DNA of 64,000 nt from assembly GCA_003243425.1 (NCBI GenBank), contig QFQP01000037.1, positions 1 through 64,000 on the forward strand, written 5' to 3'. The position numbers and the translations under genes were made by a program. Below the pieces are notes generated by a model, which did not search any database, had not been told where the DNA came from, and saw only the letters and a list, made by a program, of their open reading frames with translations. Positions within the stretch are counted from its first letter, which is position 1. Each line of letters opens with the position of its first letter. Below, one piece after another: positions 7,847 through 15,413 of this stretch. The stretch comes from Archangium gephyra. GTDB taxonomy: Bacteria; Myxococcota; Myxococcia; Myxococcales; Myxococcaceae.

Positions 7847-9148
7847 ATGAGCGAAGACGTCGTCCGTCGGCAGAAAGATCGCGCTGCGCAGTTTCTCTCG
7901 AAGGGCCGAGTGCCCGCGGCGCTCGAGGAATACCGCCGCATCTTGAAGGCCGTGCCGGGTGAGCTGACGGTGCGTCAGAAGGTCGCCGAGCTGCTCGCGC
8001 GCCAGGGTCACACGAAGGAAGCGGTGGCCGAGTACGCCGAGACCGTTCGCCGCTACGCCGAGCAGGGCCAGTTCTTCAAAGCCACCGCGCTGTGCCGCGT
8101 GATTCTGAGCCTCGACCCGAAGCACGACGATGCCCAGCGGCAGCTCGCCGAGCTCTACGCCGCGCGCGAGAAGAAGCCCGGCAACCTCGTGGTGGTGAAG
8201 GCCAGCGCCACCCTCGACCCCGACTCGATTGCGCCGAAGCCGGCGACCGCGCCGCCCGTGTTCGAGCGCGCCGACGAGCCGGTGGAAATCGAGCTGGAAG
8301 ACCTCATCTTCGAGGCCGAGCCGCCGCCGCCTCCGCGCAGCGCGCTGCCGTCGATTCCGCTCTTCTCGTCGCTCGACACCGAGACCTTCATGGTGCTGCT
8401 GCGTGAAGCGATGGAGGCGCGCGTGTTCGCCGCTGGCGAGACGATTCTGAATGAAGGCGCACCCGGTGAATCGATGTTCGCGCTCGCGCAGGGAACGGTG
8501 TCGGTGCAGCGCGCCGGCCGTGAGGTCGCGCAGATGCACGAAGGCGACTTCTTCGGCGAAATGGCGCTGCTGACCGGCGCGCCGCGACTGGCGACCGTGG
8601 TGGCGGTGAACGACGTGGTGGCGCTCGAGTTCCCGCGCGCGGCGATGGAGTCGCTCATCAACAAGCACCTCTCCATCAAGCGCGGCCTCGACGCGTTCTT
8701 CCGCGAACGCCTGCTGGCCAACGTGCTGCGCGCCAACCCGCTCTTCGGTGCGCTCGACGAGTCACAGCGCGCGGCCTTGGGCGCGGCGTTCGTGTCGGAG
8801 GCCTTCAAGGCCGGTGACGTGATTCTCCACGAGGGCCAGCCGGGCGTCGGCGTGTTCCTGCTGCTGCGTGGAACGTGCCGCGTGTTCAACCAGGCCGGCA
8901 CCTCGGCGTACCCCGACCTCGCGGAAGGTGACACCTTCGGAGAGATCTCCGCGGTGATGCAGCTGCCGGTCACGGCCTCCGTCGCGGCGAAGGAGAACGT
9001 CGTGGTGTTGCGCATCGGCGCCCACGCGTTCCGCACCATTCTCGGCAGCAACGACGTGGTGAAGAAGCAGGTGCTCTCGCTCGCGTCGGAGCGCATGACG
9101 CGCACCGCGAAGCAGGCGCTGTACGACGACGGCGACCTGCGCGTGTGA
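7847..9148 (+). CDS. TPR protein with two cyclic-nucleotide-binding domains
   Basis: A 433-residue cytoplasmic protein. Residues 1-105 contain TPR-like helices (AALEEYRRILKAVPG, EAVAEYAETVRRYAE). Two cNMP-binding domains follow, at about 168-285 and 292-420. The first has an intact phosphate-binding cassette (FGEMALLTGAPRLATV, with the Arg that binds the cyclic phosphate). The second reads FGEISAVMQLPVTASV and lacks that Arg, so it may not bind nucleotide. There is no DNA-binding or enzymatic output domain, so it probably acts as an adaptor that responds to cAMP or cGMP. It starts 24 bases after the preceding lipoprotein gene. Confidence 0.8.
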   Translation: MSEDVVRRQKDRAAQFLSKGRVPAALEEYRRILKAVPGELTVRQKVAELLARQGHTKEAVAEYAETVRRYAEQGQFFKATALCRVILSLDPKHDDAQRQLAELYAAREKKPGNLVVVKASATLDPDSIAPKPATAPPVFERADEPVEIELEDLIFEAEPPPPPRSALPSIPLFSSLDTETFMVLLREAMEARVFAAGETILNEGAPGESMFALAQGTVSVQRAGREVAQMHEGDFFGEMALLTGAPRLATVVAVNDVVALEFPRAAMESLINKHLSIKRGLDAFFRERLLANVLRANPLFGALDESQRAALGAAFVSEAFKAGDVILHEGQPGVGVFLLLRGTCRVFNQAGTSAYPDLAEGDTFGEISAVMQLPVTASVAAKENVVVLRIGAHAFRTILGSNDVVKKQVLSLASERMTRTAKQALYDDGDLRV

Positions 9149-9160
9149 CCGGCTCAGCCG

Positions 9161-9925
9161 TCACGGCGTGATGCCGAACATCAGGCTCGCGAAGTAACCG
9201 TCATTCACGTTGCCGGTGACCATCGCGAGCTGCGAGCTGACGCCATCGCGAAACACCATGTCGCTGGTCAACGACACCTGCTGGAAGTTGCGCACGCTGT
9301 TCTCATACCCGCTCGTCGCGAACACCTCGTTGCAGGTGGCCTGCGGCAGCGCGAGCTGCGAGGTGGCGATCTTCGCCGAGTGATTCGTGGCCACCGCGAG
9401 GCTTGGGTACACCTCGAAGTGAATGTGCGGCCACCGCCCCGAGTAGCAGGCCGGGAAGATGCTGGTGAACGTGACCTGGCCGTTGGCGTCGGTCTCCTGC
9501 ACGCCGCGCAGGTAGTTCTCGTTGGTCACGCCCGACGAATACAGCGAGTAGTTGCCGTCGATGTCGCAGTGCCACAGGTAGATGGCGTAGCCGGCGAGCG
9601 GCGAGCAGCCGTCGTTCACGTTGGTGAGCGTGAGGTCGATGGTGAGCGGAATGCCCGCCGCGGTCTTCGAGCCGCTCCCGAAGCTGGAGCGGATGTCGTT
9701 GCGCACGATGCCGGCGAGCGCGAGCGCGTTGGCGCCGTTGCTGCCATCACCGGGGTACGGGCCGGCGGTCTCTTCGGGAATCTCGGAGCAGGTGCCGCCC
9801 GTCATGTCGGCCCCGCAACCGGCGAGCAGCGCTGAGCCCGCGAGCCACTTGAGAACGTCTCGACGCCGGGTGCGTTTTGCGACTTCTGCGAGGTCGAATG
9901 CGAAACCGCGATTGTGAATGCCCAT
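9161..9925 (-). CDS. Exported intradiol dioxygenase-like protein
   Basis: A 254-residue protein related to intradiol ring-cleavage dioxygenases (protocatechuate 3,4-dioxygenase fold). The core has YLWHCDIDGNYSLY and CYSGRWPHIHFEVY, supplying the Tyr and His residues that bind non-haem Fe(III) in this family. The N terminus carries a twin-arginine signal (RTRRRDVLKWLAG) followed by LLAGC, so it is likely exported folded with its iron and may be lipid-anchored. Start ATG at 9925 is supported by AAGGGAG five bases upstream. It probably opens catechol-type rings outside the cytoplasm. It is convergent with the cNMP-domain gene. Confidence 0.8.
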   Translation of the reverse strand: MGIHNRGFAFDLAEVAKRTRRRDVLKWLAGSALLAGCGADMTGGTCSEIPEETAGPYPGDGSNGANALALAGIVRNDIRSSFGSGSKTAAGIPLTIDLTLTNVNDGCSPLAGYAIYLWHCDIDGNYSLYSSGVTNENYLRGVQETDANGQVTFTSIFPACYSGRWPHIHFEVYPSLAVATNHSAKIATSQLALPQATCNEVFATSGYENSVRNFQQVSLTSDMVFRDGVSSQLAMVTGNVNDGYFASLMFGITP

Positions 9926-9982
9926 GCTGTCTCCCTTGTGAGCTGAAGACTGCGCTGCTGAATTTTCCGTGAGACGAGTACG

Positions 9983-10402
9983 GTGCCGGCGATGGGTCTC
10001 AACACGGTGTCGGTGTTCCGCCAGCGCGCGGCGCAGGGCGCGACCGACGTGAAGTCGGTCGTTGGGCAGCACACGGCGGCGGCCGCGAAGGCCGAAGCGG
10101 GCGTGCTCAAGTTGCTGTCGAGCAAGCGGCTCACGGTGGTCTCTGCCGAGCGCTTCATGGCCGCTGACGAAAACTCACGAGACGACTTGAAGGTCGGCAC
10201 GCGTATGCGTTTGTCGTACCGCGGTCAGGAGCTGGGTCCGGTGGACGTGCCGGGGCTCAAGGTGCCTCCGAAGTCGGGGTGGGCGGCCGTGAACCACGCC
10301 GACTACGCGAAGGCCGCTTCGCAGGCGTTGGAGCTGCTGCGTCAGGCGCCGGGCAATGAAGGCCGGCTGGCGGCCGACGCGTTCAGGGCCGCGGGCGGGT
10401 AA
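9983..10402 (+). CDS. Hypothetical protein
   Basis: An unrecognised protein of 139 residues from GTG 9983, or 136 from ATG 9992. It is Ala-rich and helical at both ends with a short beta-rich centre (TRMRLSYRGQELGPVDVPGLKV). There is no signal peptide or membrane helix. It is divergent from the dioxygenase gene, with 57 bases between the starts. Codon use fits the neighbourhood, which supports a real gene; no function can be assigned. Confidence 0.5.
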   Translation: MPAMGLNTVSVFRQRAAQGATDVKSVVGQHTAAAAKAEAGVLKLLSSKRLTVVSAERFMAADENSRDDLKVGTRMRLSYRGQELGPVDVPGLKVPPKSGWAAVNHADYAKAASQALELLRQAPGNEGRLAADAFRAAGG

Positions 10403-10483
10403 TTCGCCGGGAAAATCCCATGTCGAATTCCGGGTGACGGCTCCGACTCTGGGGTGAACAACCTCACCTCGAAGGAGAACGAC

Positions 10484-10850
10484 ATGGAAACGCAGAAAAT
10501 CACGACGTGTTTGTGGTTCGAGAAGCAGGCGGCCGAAGCGGCGAAGTTCTACGTGTCGCTGTTCCCGAACTCGAAGGTGCTCAGCGAGTCGCCGATGGTG
10601 ACGACGTTCTCGCTGGGCGGCCAGCAGGTGATGGCGCTCAACGGCAACCACGACCAGAAGTTCAGCGACGCGGTGTCGTTGATGGTGCTGTGCGAAGACC
10701 AGCGGGAGGTCGATTTTCTCTGGGGCTCGCTGCTCGCCAACGGTGGCACGCCGACGATGTGCGGGTGGCTCAAGGACCGCTTCGGTGTGTCGTGGCAGAT
10801 CGTGCCGAAGCAGCTGCAGGTGCTGATGAGCGACCCTGATCAACAGAAGG
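10484..10850 (+). pseudogene. VOC (PhnB-like) protein, 3' end lost
   Basis: Start ATG at 10484 has AAGGAG six bases upstream. About 120 residues match PhnB-like VOC/glyoxalase-fold proteins: TCLWFEKQAAEAAKFYVSLFPNS, and WGSLLANGG followed by CGWLKDRFGVSWQIVPKQL. Family members end with roughly 25 more residues after SDPDxxKA, a helix then a short tail. Here the similarity stops at SDPDQQKAG near 10850, and the next sequence reads, in another frame, as a histidine-kinase linker. The original frame happens to stay open to 11344 but its Arg/Gly-rich content is not VOC-like. This looks like a deletion or misassembly junction. Confidence 0.7.
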
Positions 10851-10880
10851 CCGGCCCCGCTCAAGGCCCAGGAGCTGGCG

Positions 10881-12371
10881 GTGAAGGCCGACGCAGCCAA
10901 CCAGGCCAAGAGCCGGTTCCTCGCCACCATGAGCCACGAGATTCGTACGCCCATGAACGGCGTGCTCGGCATGACCGAGCTGCTGCTGGGCATGAACCTC
11001 ACCCCCGAGCAGGACGACGCGGCGCGCACCGTGTACCGGTCCGCCGACGCGCTGCTGGCGCTGCTCAACGAGATCCTCGACTTCTCGAAGATCGAAGCCG
11101 GCCGCCTCGAGTTCGAGCGCCTCCCGGTCGACCTCGAGCAACTGGCCTACGACACCATGGAGCTGTTCCGCGGCAAGGTCGTCGGCCGCGCGGTGGAGCT
11201 GGTGGTGCGGGTGGCGCCGACGATTCCTCGCAAGGTGTGGGGCGACCCGACGCGCGTGCGACAGGTGCTCCTCAACCTGGTGGGCAACGCGGTGAAGTTC
11301 ACCCAGCACGGCGTGGTGCGCCTCGAGCTGGACCGCGCGGGTGACTGCTACGTCGCGCGGGTGTCGGACACCGGGTGTGGGCTGCTCCCGGAGCTGGCCG
11401 ACCACGTCTTCGAGCCGTTCACGCAGGCTGACGTCAGCACCTCACGCCGCCACGGCGGCACGGGCCTGGGCCTCGCCATTTCGCGGCGCCTCGCGCGCGG
11501 CATGGGCGGAGAGCTGACCCTCGAGAGCGAAGTGAATGTCGGTTCGACGTTCGAGCTGCGGCTGCCCCTCGATGAGTGCGCACAGACCGAGCCCGCGGTG
11601 CTGCGGCTCGCGGGGCAGCGCGTGCTGGTGGTCGAGCCGTCGGACGAGTTCCGCCAGATTCTCATCGAGCAGCTTCGCTCCGAAGGCGCGAGGGTCGATG
11701 GGGTGAACGACGTGCAGCTCGCGGTCGAGGCGCTGTCGTCGACGAAGTACCACGTGGCGCTGTGGGCCGACTCGCTGGTGACGGGCGCGCCGCCGGACGG
11801 TGCGCCGCACGTGGTGTTGCTCAGCAACGGGTTGCGGCACCCCTCGTGGTCGACGATTGCCCAGCGGCTGTCACCGCGAGAGGTGCTGGTGAAGGCGGTG
11901 CGCGCGGCACAGCACGAGGCCGCCAGGGTCAATGCCGGCGGGCGCCCGACGCTGGAGGTGGTGCCGGTGTCGTCGCCGTCGTCGGTCGGCATGGGCACGC
12001 GCGTGTTGGTGGCCGATGACAACGCCATCAACCTGCGCATCACCCGCGCCATGTTGGAGCGCGTGGGTTGCACCGTCACCACGGTGCCCACCGGCGAAGA
12101 GGCCGTGAGCGCCTGGGCTGCCGGGCGCTGGGACGTCATCTTGATGGACTGCCAGATGCCCGGCATCGACGGCTACGAGGCGACCCTGCGCATTCGCGCC
12201 CAGGAGGCTGGCACCGAGCGCCACGTGTGCATCATCGCGCTGACGGCCAACGCCGGCGTCGAAGACCGGCTGCGCTGCAAGGCCGTCGGCATGGACGGTT
12301 TCATCTCGAAGCCTTTCCGCGCGAGTGACTTCGAGCGGGTGCTGGCAGAGCTGCGTCGGGACGCGGCCTGA
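10881..12371 (+). CDS. Hybrid histidine kinase lacking its sensor
   Basis: A 496-residue remnant of a hybrid sensor kinase. It begins in the linker just before HisKA (AANQAKSRFLATMSHEIRTPMNG, phospho-acceptor His about residue 19). HATPase_c follows (N-box LLNLVGNAVKF, VSDTGCGL, GGTGLGLAIS), then a degenerate receiver-like segment and a good receiver domain (VADDN, acceptor Asp in LMDCQMPG, Lys in SKPF). The frame is closed by TGA just before 10830, so no sensor domain is attached. The GTG start at 10881 has AGGAG six bases upstream, possibly by chance. It may be expressed as a truncated, unregulated kinase or be dead. Confidence 0.8.
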   Translation: MKADAANQAKSRFLATMSHEIRTPMNGVLGMTELLLGMNLTPEQDDAARTVYRSADALLALLNEILDFSKIEAGRLEFERLPVDLEQLAYDTMELFRGKVVGRAVELVVRVAPTIPRKVWGDPTRVRQVLLNLVGNAVKFTQHGVVRLELDRAGDCYVARVSDTGCGLLPELADHVFEPFTQADVSTSRRHGGTGLGLAISRRLARGMGGELTLESEVNVGSTFELRLPLDECAQTEPAVLRLAGQRVLVVEPSDEFRQILIEQLRSEGARVDGVNDVQLAVEALSSTKYHVALWADSLVTGAPPDGAPHVVLLSNGLRHPSWSTIAQRLSPREVLVKAVRAAQHEAARVNAGGRPTLEVVPVSSPSSVGMGTRVLVADDNAINLRITRAMLERVGCTVTTVPTGEEAVSAWAAGRWDVILMDCQMPGIDGYEATLRIRAQEAGTERHVCIIALTANAGVEDRLRCKAVGMDGFISKPFRASDFERVLAELRRDAA

Positions 12372-12374
12372 CGG

Positions 12375-13421
12375 TCAGCTGCGCAGGCTCTTCATGTCGA
12401 TGACGAAGCGGTACCGCACGTCGCTGTTGAGCACGCGCTCATAGGCCTCGTTGATCTGCTGCATCGGAATGACCTCCACGTCCGACACCACGCCGTGCTT
12501 CGCGCAGTGGTCGAGCATCTCCTGCGTTTCCGCGATGCCGCCGATGAGTGAGCCCTTCAACGTGCGACCGCCCATGATCAGCGAGAACGGCTTGAACTTC
12601 TGCACGTCGCCCGGAGCGCCCACCAGGGCCATCGTTCCGCGCGGCTTCAGCAACGACAGATACGCGTCGTAGTCGTGCGTCGCCGACACCGTGTCGATGA
12701 TGAGATCGAACCGCTCCTTCACGTTGCTCAACGGCGTCGCCTTCGTGGCGATGAAGCCCGTCGCGCCGAGTCGCTTCGCGTCGGCTTCCTTGTCGGCCGT
12801 GGTGCTGAGCACCGTCACCTGCGCGCCCATCGATGCCGCCAGCTTCACCGCCATGTGGCCCAGACCTCCGAGGCCGACCACGCCGACCTTGTCGCCCGCC
12901 TTCACGCCGAACTGCTTCAACGGCGAATACGTGGTGATACCCGCGCACAACAGCGGAGCCGCCGCCGCGGGCTCCAGCTCCTTCGGAATGCGCAGCGCGA
13001 AGTGTTCATTCACGACGATGGAAGACGAGTAGCCGCCGTACGTCGGCGTCTTCCGGTCCATCTCGGTCGAGTTGTAGGTGGCGGCGTTGCCCGCGGCGCA
13101 GAACTGCTCGAGCTCGTCTTCACACGGCGCGCACACGCGACACGAATCGACCATGCAGCCGATGCCCGCGAGCTCGCCCACCGCCAACTTCGACACGTCG
13201 CGACCGACGCGCGTCACCCGGCCGATGACTTCGTGCCCCGGCACCATGGGGAACATCGCGCCGGTCCACTCGTCACGCGCCTGGTGAATGTCGGAGTGAC
13301 ACACGCCGCAGTACAGAACTTCGAGCTCCACGTCGTTGAGGCCCGGTTCACGGCGCTCGATGGTGATGGGTTCCAACGGCTTGCCTGCAGCGACTGCTCC
13401 CCACGCGGTGACTTTGGTCAT
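12375..13421 (-). CDS. Zinc-dependent alcohol dehydrogenase (CAD/YahK type)
   Basis: A 348-residue medium-chain dehydrogenase. Catalytic zinc ligands are in CGVCHSD and GHEVIGRV, and a structural zinc site is in the Cys cluster CRVCAPCEDELEQFC. The nucleotide-binding motif GLGGLGHMAVK identifies the NADP(H)-preferring cinnamyl-alcohol-dehydrogenase branch that reduces aldehydes. Start ATG at 13421 begins the usual MTKVTAWGA sequence. It is convergent with the histidine kinase, with only 3 bases between stop codons, and no terminator is visible. Confidence 0.9.
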   Translation of the reverse strand: MTKVTAWGAVAAGKPLEPITIERREPGLNDVELEVLYCGVCHSDIHQARDEWTGAMFPMVPGHEVIGRVTRVGRDVSKLAVGELAGIGCMVDSCRVCAPCEDELEQFCAAGNAATYNSTEMDRKTPTYGGYSSSIVVNEHFALRIPKELEPAAAAPLLCAGITTYSPLKQFGVKAGDKVGVVGLGGLGHMAVKLAASMGAQVTVLSTTADKEADAKRLGATGFIATKATPLSNVKERFDLIIDTVSATHDYDAYLSLLKPRGTMALVGAPGDVQKFKPFSLIMGGRTLKGSLIGGIAETQEMLDHCAKHGVVSDVEVIPMQQINEAYERVLNSDVRYRFVIDMKSLRS

Positions 13422-13508
13422 GCGCGCAGAAGTAGGTCGCGGCGCTGCTTTCGGAAACATGCACGGCGTGCATGGACCGTTCAGAAAAACTTCAGAGGCT
13501 CGGAGTGT

Positions 13509-14236
13509 TCACGGGAACTTTCGAAGCGGCAGCTCGTCGTACGACGGCGGTGGTTCGAGTCGTATCGGCGCTGCGGTGACTTCTCGACCGTCAGACATCA
13601 ACGCGGTGACGGTGAACTCGGTTGGTGTCTTCCACTGTGCGGTTTCCGCAGTGCAGTACACGCCACCCAGGTCGAGCTGCAGCGGCGGTTCGTGTCGCGG
13701 AGCGCGGAACGTTCGCCCGGGAAGGACGACGGAGCCGCCACTCAGCTCACGCGAAACGCCGGCGCGTCGAGAGAAGGAATGAGCACGCGTGACGACTCGC
13801 GGGACAAGGTGTCTCGGAAGTTGTCCTCGTCTCCTCGCCTGATTTCGAGCGCGAGCGGTTTCGACGTCTCCCGCTTCACCACGGTGACCGCGGAGTGAAC
13901 GTGAAGCGGCTTCACCACGAATTCGCTGCCGACTCGTGCGTTCACCCGCAGCGTGAAGACATCGTAGACGTCACCGTGCGCGACGCGCTTCAGCTCGTAC
14001 GGCAAGGCCTTGCCGTCGGAAGCTTCGACCCACAGCTTTCCGAGAATGCGTCGCTGCTCTTCCTCGAAGTCCTCGCGTTCGTGGAAGCCCCCGCTCACTG
14101 GCAGGAACAAGTAGAGCAATCCACCTTCAGCAACCGTCTTATTCGGCAGCACGAACGCGAGCGGAGGCGCGCACTGTGACGCGTGGGCTGCGGTGGCAAA
14201 CAGAGCGGCGAACAAACAAAGGTGCCTCACGCTCAC
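13509..14236 (-). pseudogene. Secreted paralogue of the next gene, frameshifted
   Basis: The first 164 residues (14236-13742) have a signal peptide and match the neighbouring protein at 14233-14952 throughout: FVLPNKTVAEGG versus FVLPRQTVPEGG, and SLDAPAFRV in both. Translation stops at a TGA in GTGAGCTGAGTGGCGG near 13742. Restoring one G (TGG AGT) reopens a frame that runs to 13509 and keeps matching the paralogue: GGSVVLPGR, GGVYCTAET, TPTEFTVTALMSDGREV. So a one-base deletion splits an otherwise intact gene of about 240 residues. It is either recent decay or a sequence error. It overlaps the upstream gene by 4 bases (ATGA). Confidence 0.8.
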
Positions 14237-14952
14237 TCCTCTTCCGTCCGTCGCCGCTTCGCCCGCGATGGTGCTTCGAGCAGCACAGGCGCTGCTTGTA
14301 CTTCTCGTCCATCAGCCATCAACGCGGTGACCGTGAACTCTGTGGGACTCGTCCACCACGCGGTGGTTCCGCCGCAATACAGATCGCCGAGCAATACTTC
14401 GGTTTTGGCGACATGCCTCGGCGAATACAGCACGCGCCCCGGGATGACGATCGAGCCGCTCCTCCAGGTCACGCGGAACGCGGGCGCGTCGAGCGAGGGC
14501 ACCAGGCGACGCAACCGCTCAGACGAGGCTTCATCTGTGAAGTTGTCGTTTCCGCCGGGTCGAAGTTCGAGCTTCAGCGGCGTCTGCTTCTCGCGCTTCA
14601 CGACGGTGATGGCGTGGTGCGGCTGCACCGGTCGCACGACGAACTCGGTGTCGACTTCCGCGGTCACCTTCAGCGAGAACACGTCGAACGCCTTTCCTCG
14701 CGATACGAGCTTCAAGTCGAACGGCAGCGCCTGCTGCTCAGTTGTTTCGACCCGGAATTCCTCGAGCATCTTTCGCTGACCTGCCGCGAGTTCCGCAGGG
14801 TCGTCACTGCAGCTCTCCGTCGGGAAGAAGACGTACAACACGCCTCCTTCGGGAACCGTCTGTCGCGGAAGAACGAACGGGTACGCGTGAGCGAGCGACC
14901 TCGCGTGGGCGGCGCCGGCGACGAAGATGAGCAACAGCACGACGTGTTTCAT
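14233..14952 (-). CDS. Secreted protein, intact member of a tandem pair
   Basis: A 239-residue exported protein with a signal peptide ending near AAHA. The body is beta-rich with one Cys in FFPTESCSD and one in GDLYCGG, and the conserved block TPTEFTVTALMxDGREV is shared with its downstream paralogue. The tail is acidic/basic (KRRRTEEE). The domain is unknown to me. The two genes overlap at ATGA, so they are translationally coupled. The start ATG at 14952 precedes the hydrophobic signal. Confidence 0.7.
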   Translation of the reverse strand: MKHVVLLLIFVAGAAHARSLAHAYPFVLPRQTVPEGGVLYVFFPTESCSDDPAELAAGQRKMLEEFRVETTEQQALPFDLKLVSRGKAFDVFSLKVTAEVDTEFVVRPVQPHHAITVVKREKQTPLKLELRPGGNDNFTDEASSERLRRLVPSLDAPAFRVTWRSGSIVIPGRVLYSPRHVAKTEVLLGDLYCGGTTAWWTSPTEFTVTALMADGREVQAAPVLLEAPSRAKRRRTEEE

Positions 14953-14969
14953 GCCGGTCAGGAATTTCG

Positions 14970-15009
14970 CAAAAACAAAGAGGGAACGAAGCGTCAGCTC
15001 CGTTCCCTC
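14970..15009 (-). terminator. Rho-independent terminator of the calpain operon
   Basis: A perfect 9-bp inverted repeat, GAGGGAACG (14980-14988) and CGTTCCCTC (15001-15009), is followed on the minus strand by TTTGTTTTT. It lies 26 bases after the stop of the 122-residue gene, so it ends the calpain transcript before the secreted-protein pair. Confidence 0.85.
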
Positions 15010-15034
15010 GAAGGACTTCGTTGAAGCGCGCTGA

Positions 15035-15403
15035 TCAGCGGCCGAGCTTCTTCGCCGCCTCACGTACCTGCGCTTCAGGCCACGTGTCCGGGCCGTAGCG
15101 ACCCAGAATCTGCACCGCGCCCTTGTCGTCTTTCCCGAGCACGAAGGGGCCCTTGTTCCCTTCGCGCAGCGCGTATGCACCGGCCGGCTTGATGGCCTTG
15201 ACCGTCTCACCGACCTGGCCGAACACCACCGACTTCACGCGCAGCTCGACGACCTGAGCGGCCGCTTCATCGCGCGTGCTGGTGAACTGCGTCTCGGGCT
15301 GCGGCTTCTGCGGTGACTGCTCGAGCACCTTCGCCACTTCCGCCATCACGGCGGCGTCGGCGCCCGGCAGCACTTCTTCGATGAACTCAGGAGGAAGCGC
15401 CAT
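15035..15403 (-). CDS. Small partner protein of the calpain-like protease
   Basis: A 122-residue cytoplasmic-type protein without signal peptide. It has a helical N terminus and a central beta-rich segment (AAAQVVELRVKSVVFGQVGETV). Cofactor motifs are absent. It begins 10 bases after the calpain stop and ends at a strong terminator, so the two form a two-gene operon. By analogy with toxin-immunity or protease-inhibitor pairs it may bind or restrain the protease, but nothing in its sequence proves that. Confidence 0.65.
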   Translation of the reverse strand: MALPPEFIEEVLPGADAAVMAEVAKVLEQSPQKPQPETQFTSTRDEAAAQVVELRVKSVVFGQVGETVKAIKPAGAYALREGNKGPFVLGKDDKGAVQILGRYGPDTWPEAQVREAAKKLGR

Positions 15404-15413
15404 GTGGTGACCT

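Noticed and set aside
6581..8668. Open frame of 695 codons on the minus strand
   Set aside because: Antisense to the lipoprotein and double cNMP genes; no motif, strongly Arg/His-rich.
10484..11344. VOC gene read as a 287-residue protein
   Set aside because: After about 10850 the frame is a shadow of the histidine kinase; only the first 120 residues are VOC-like.
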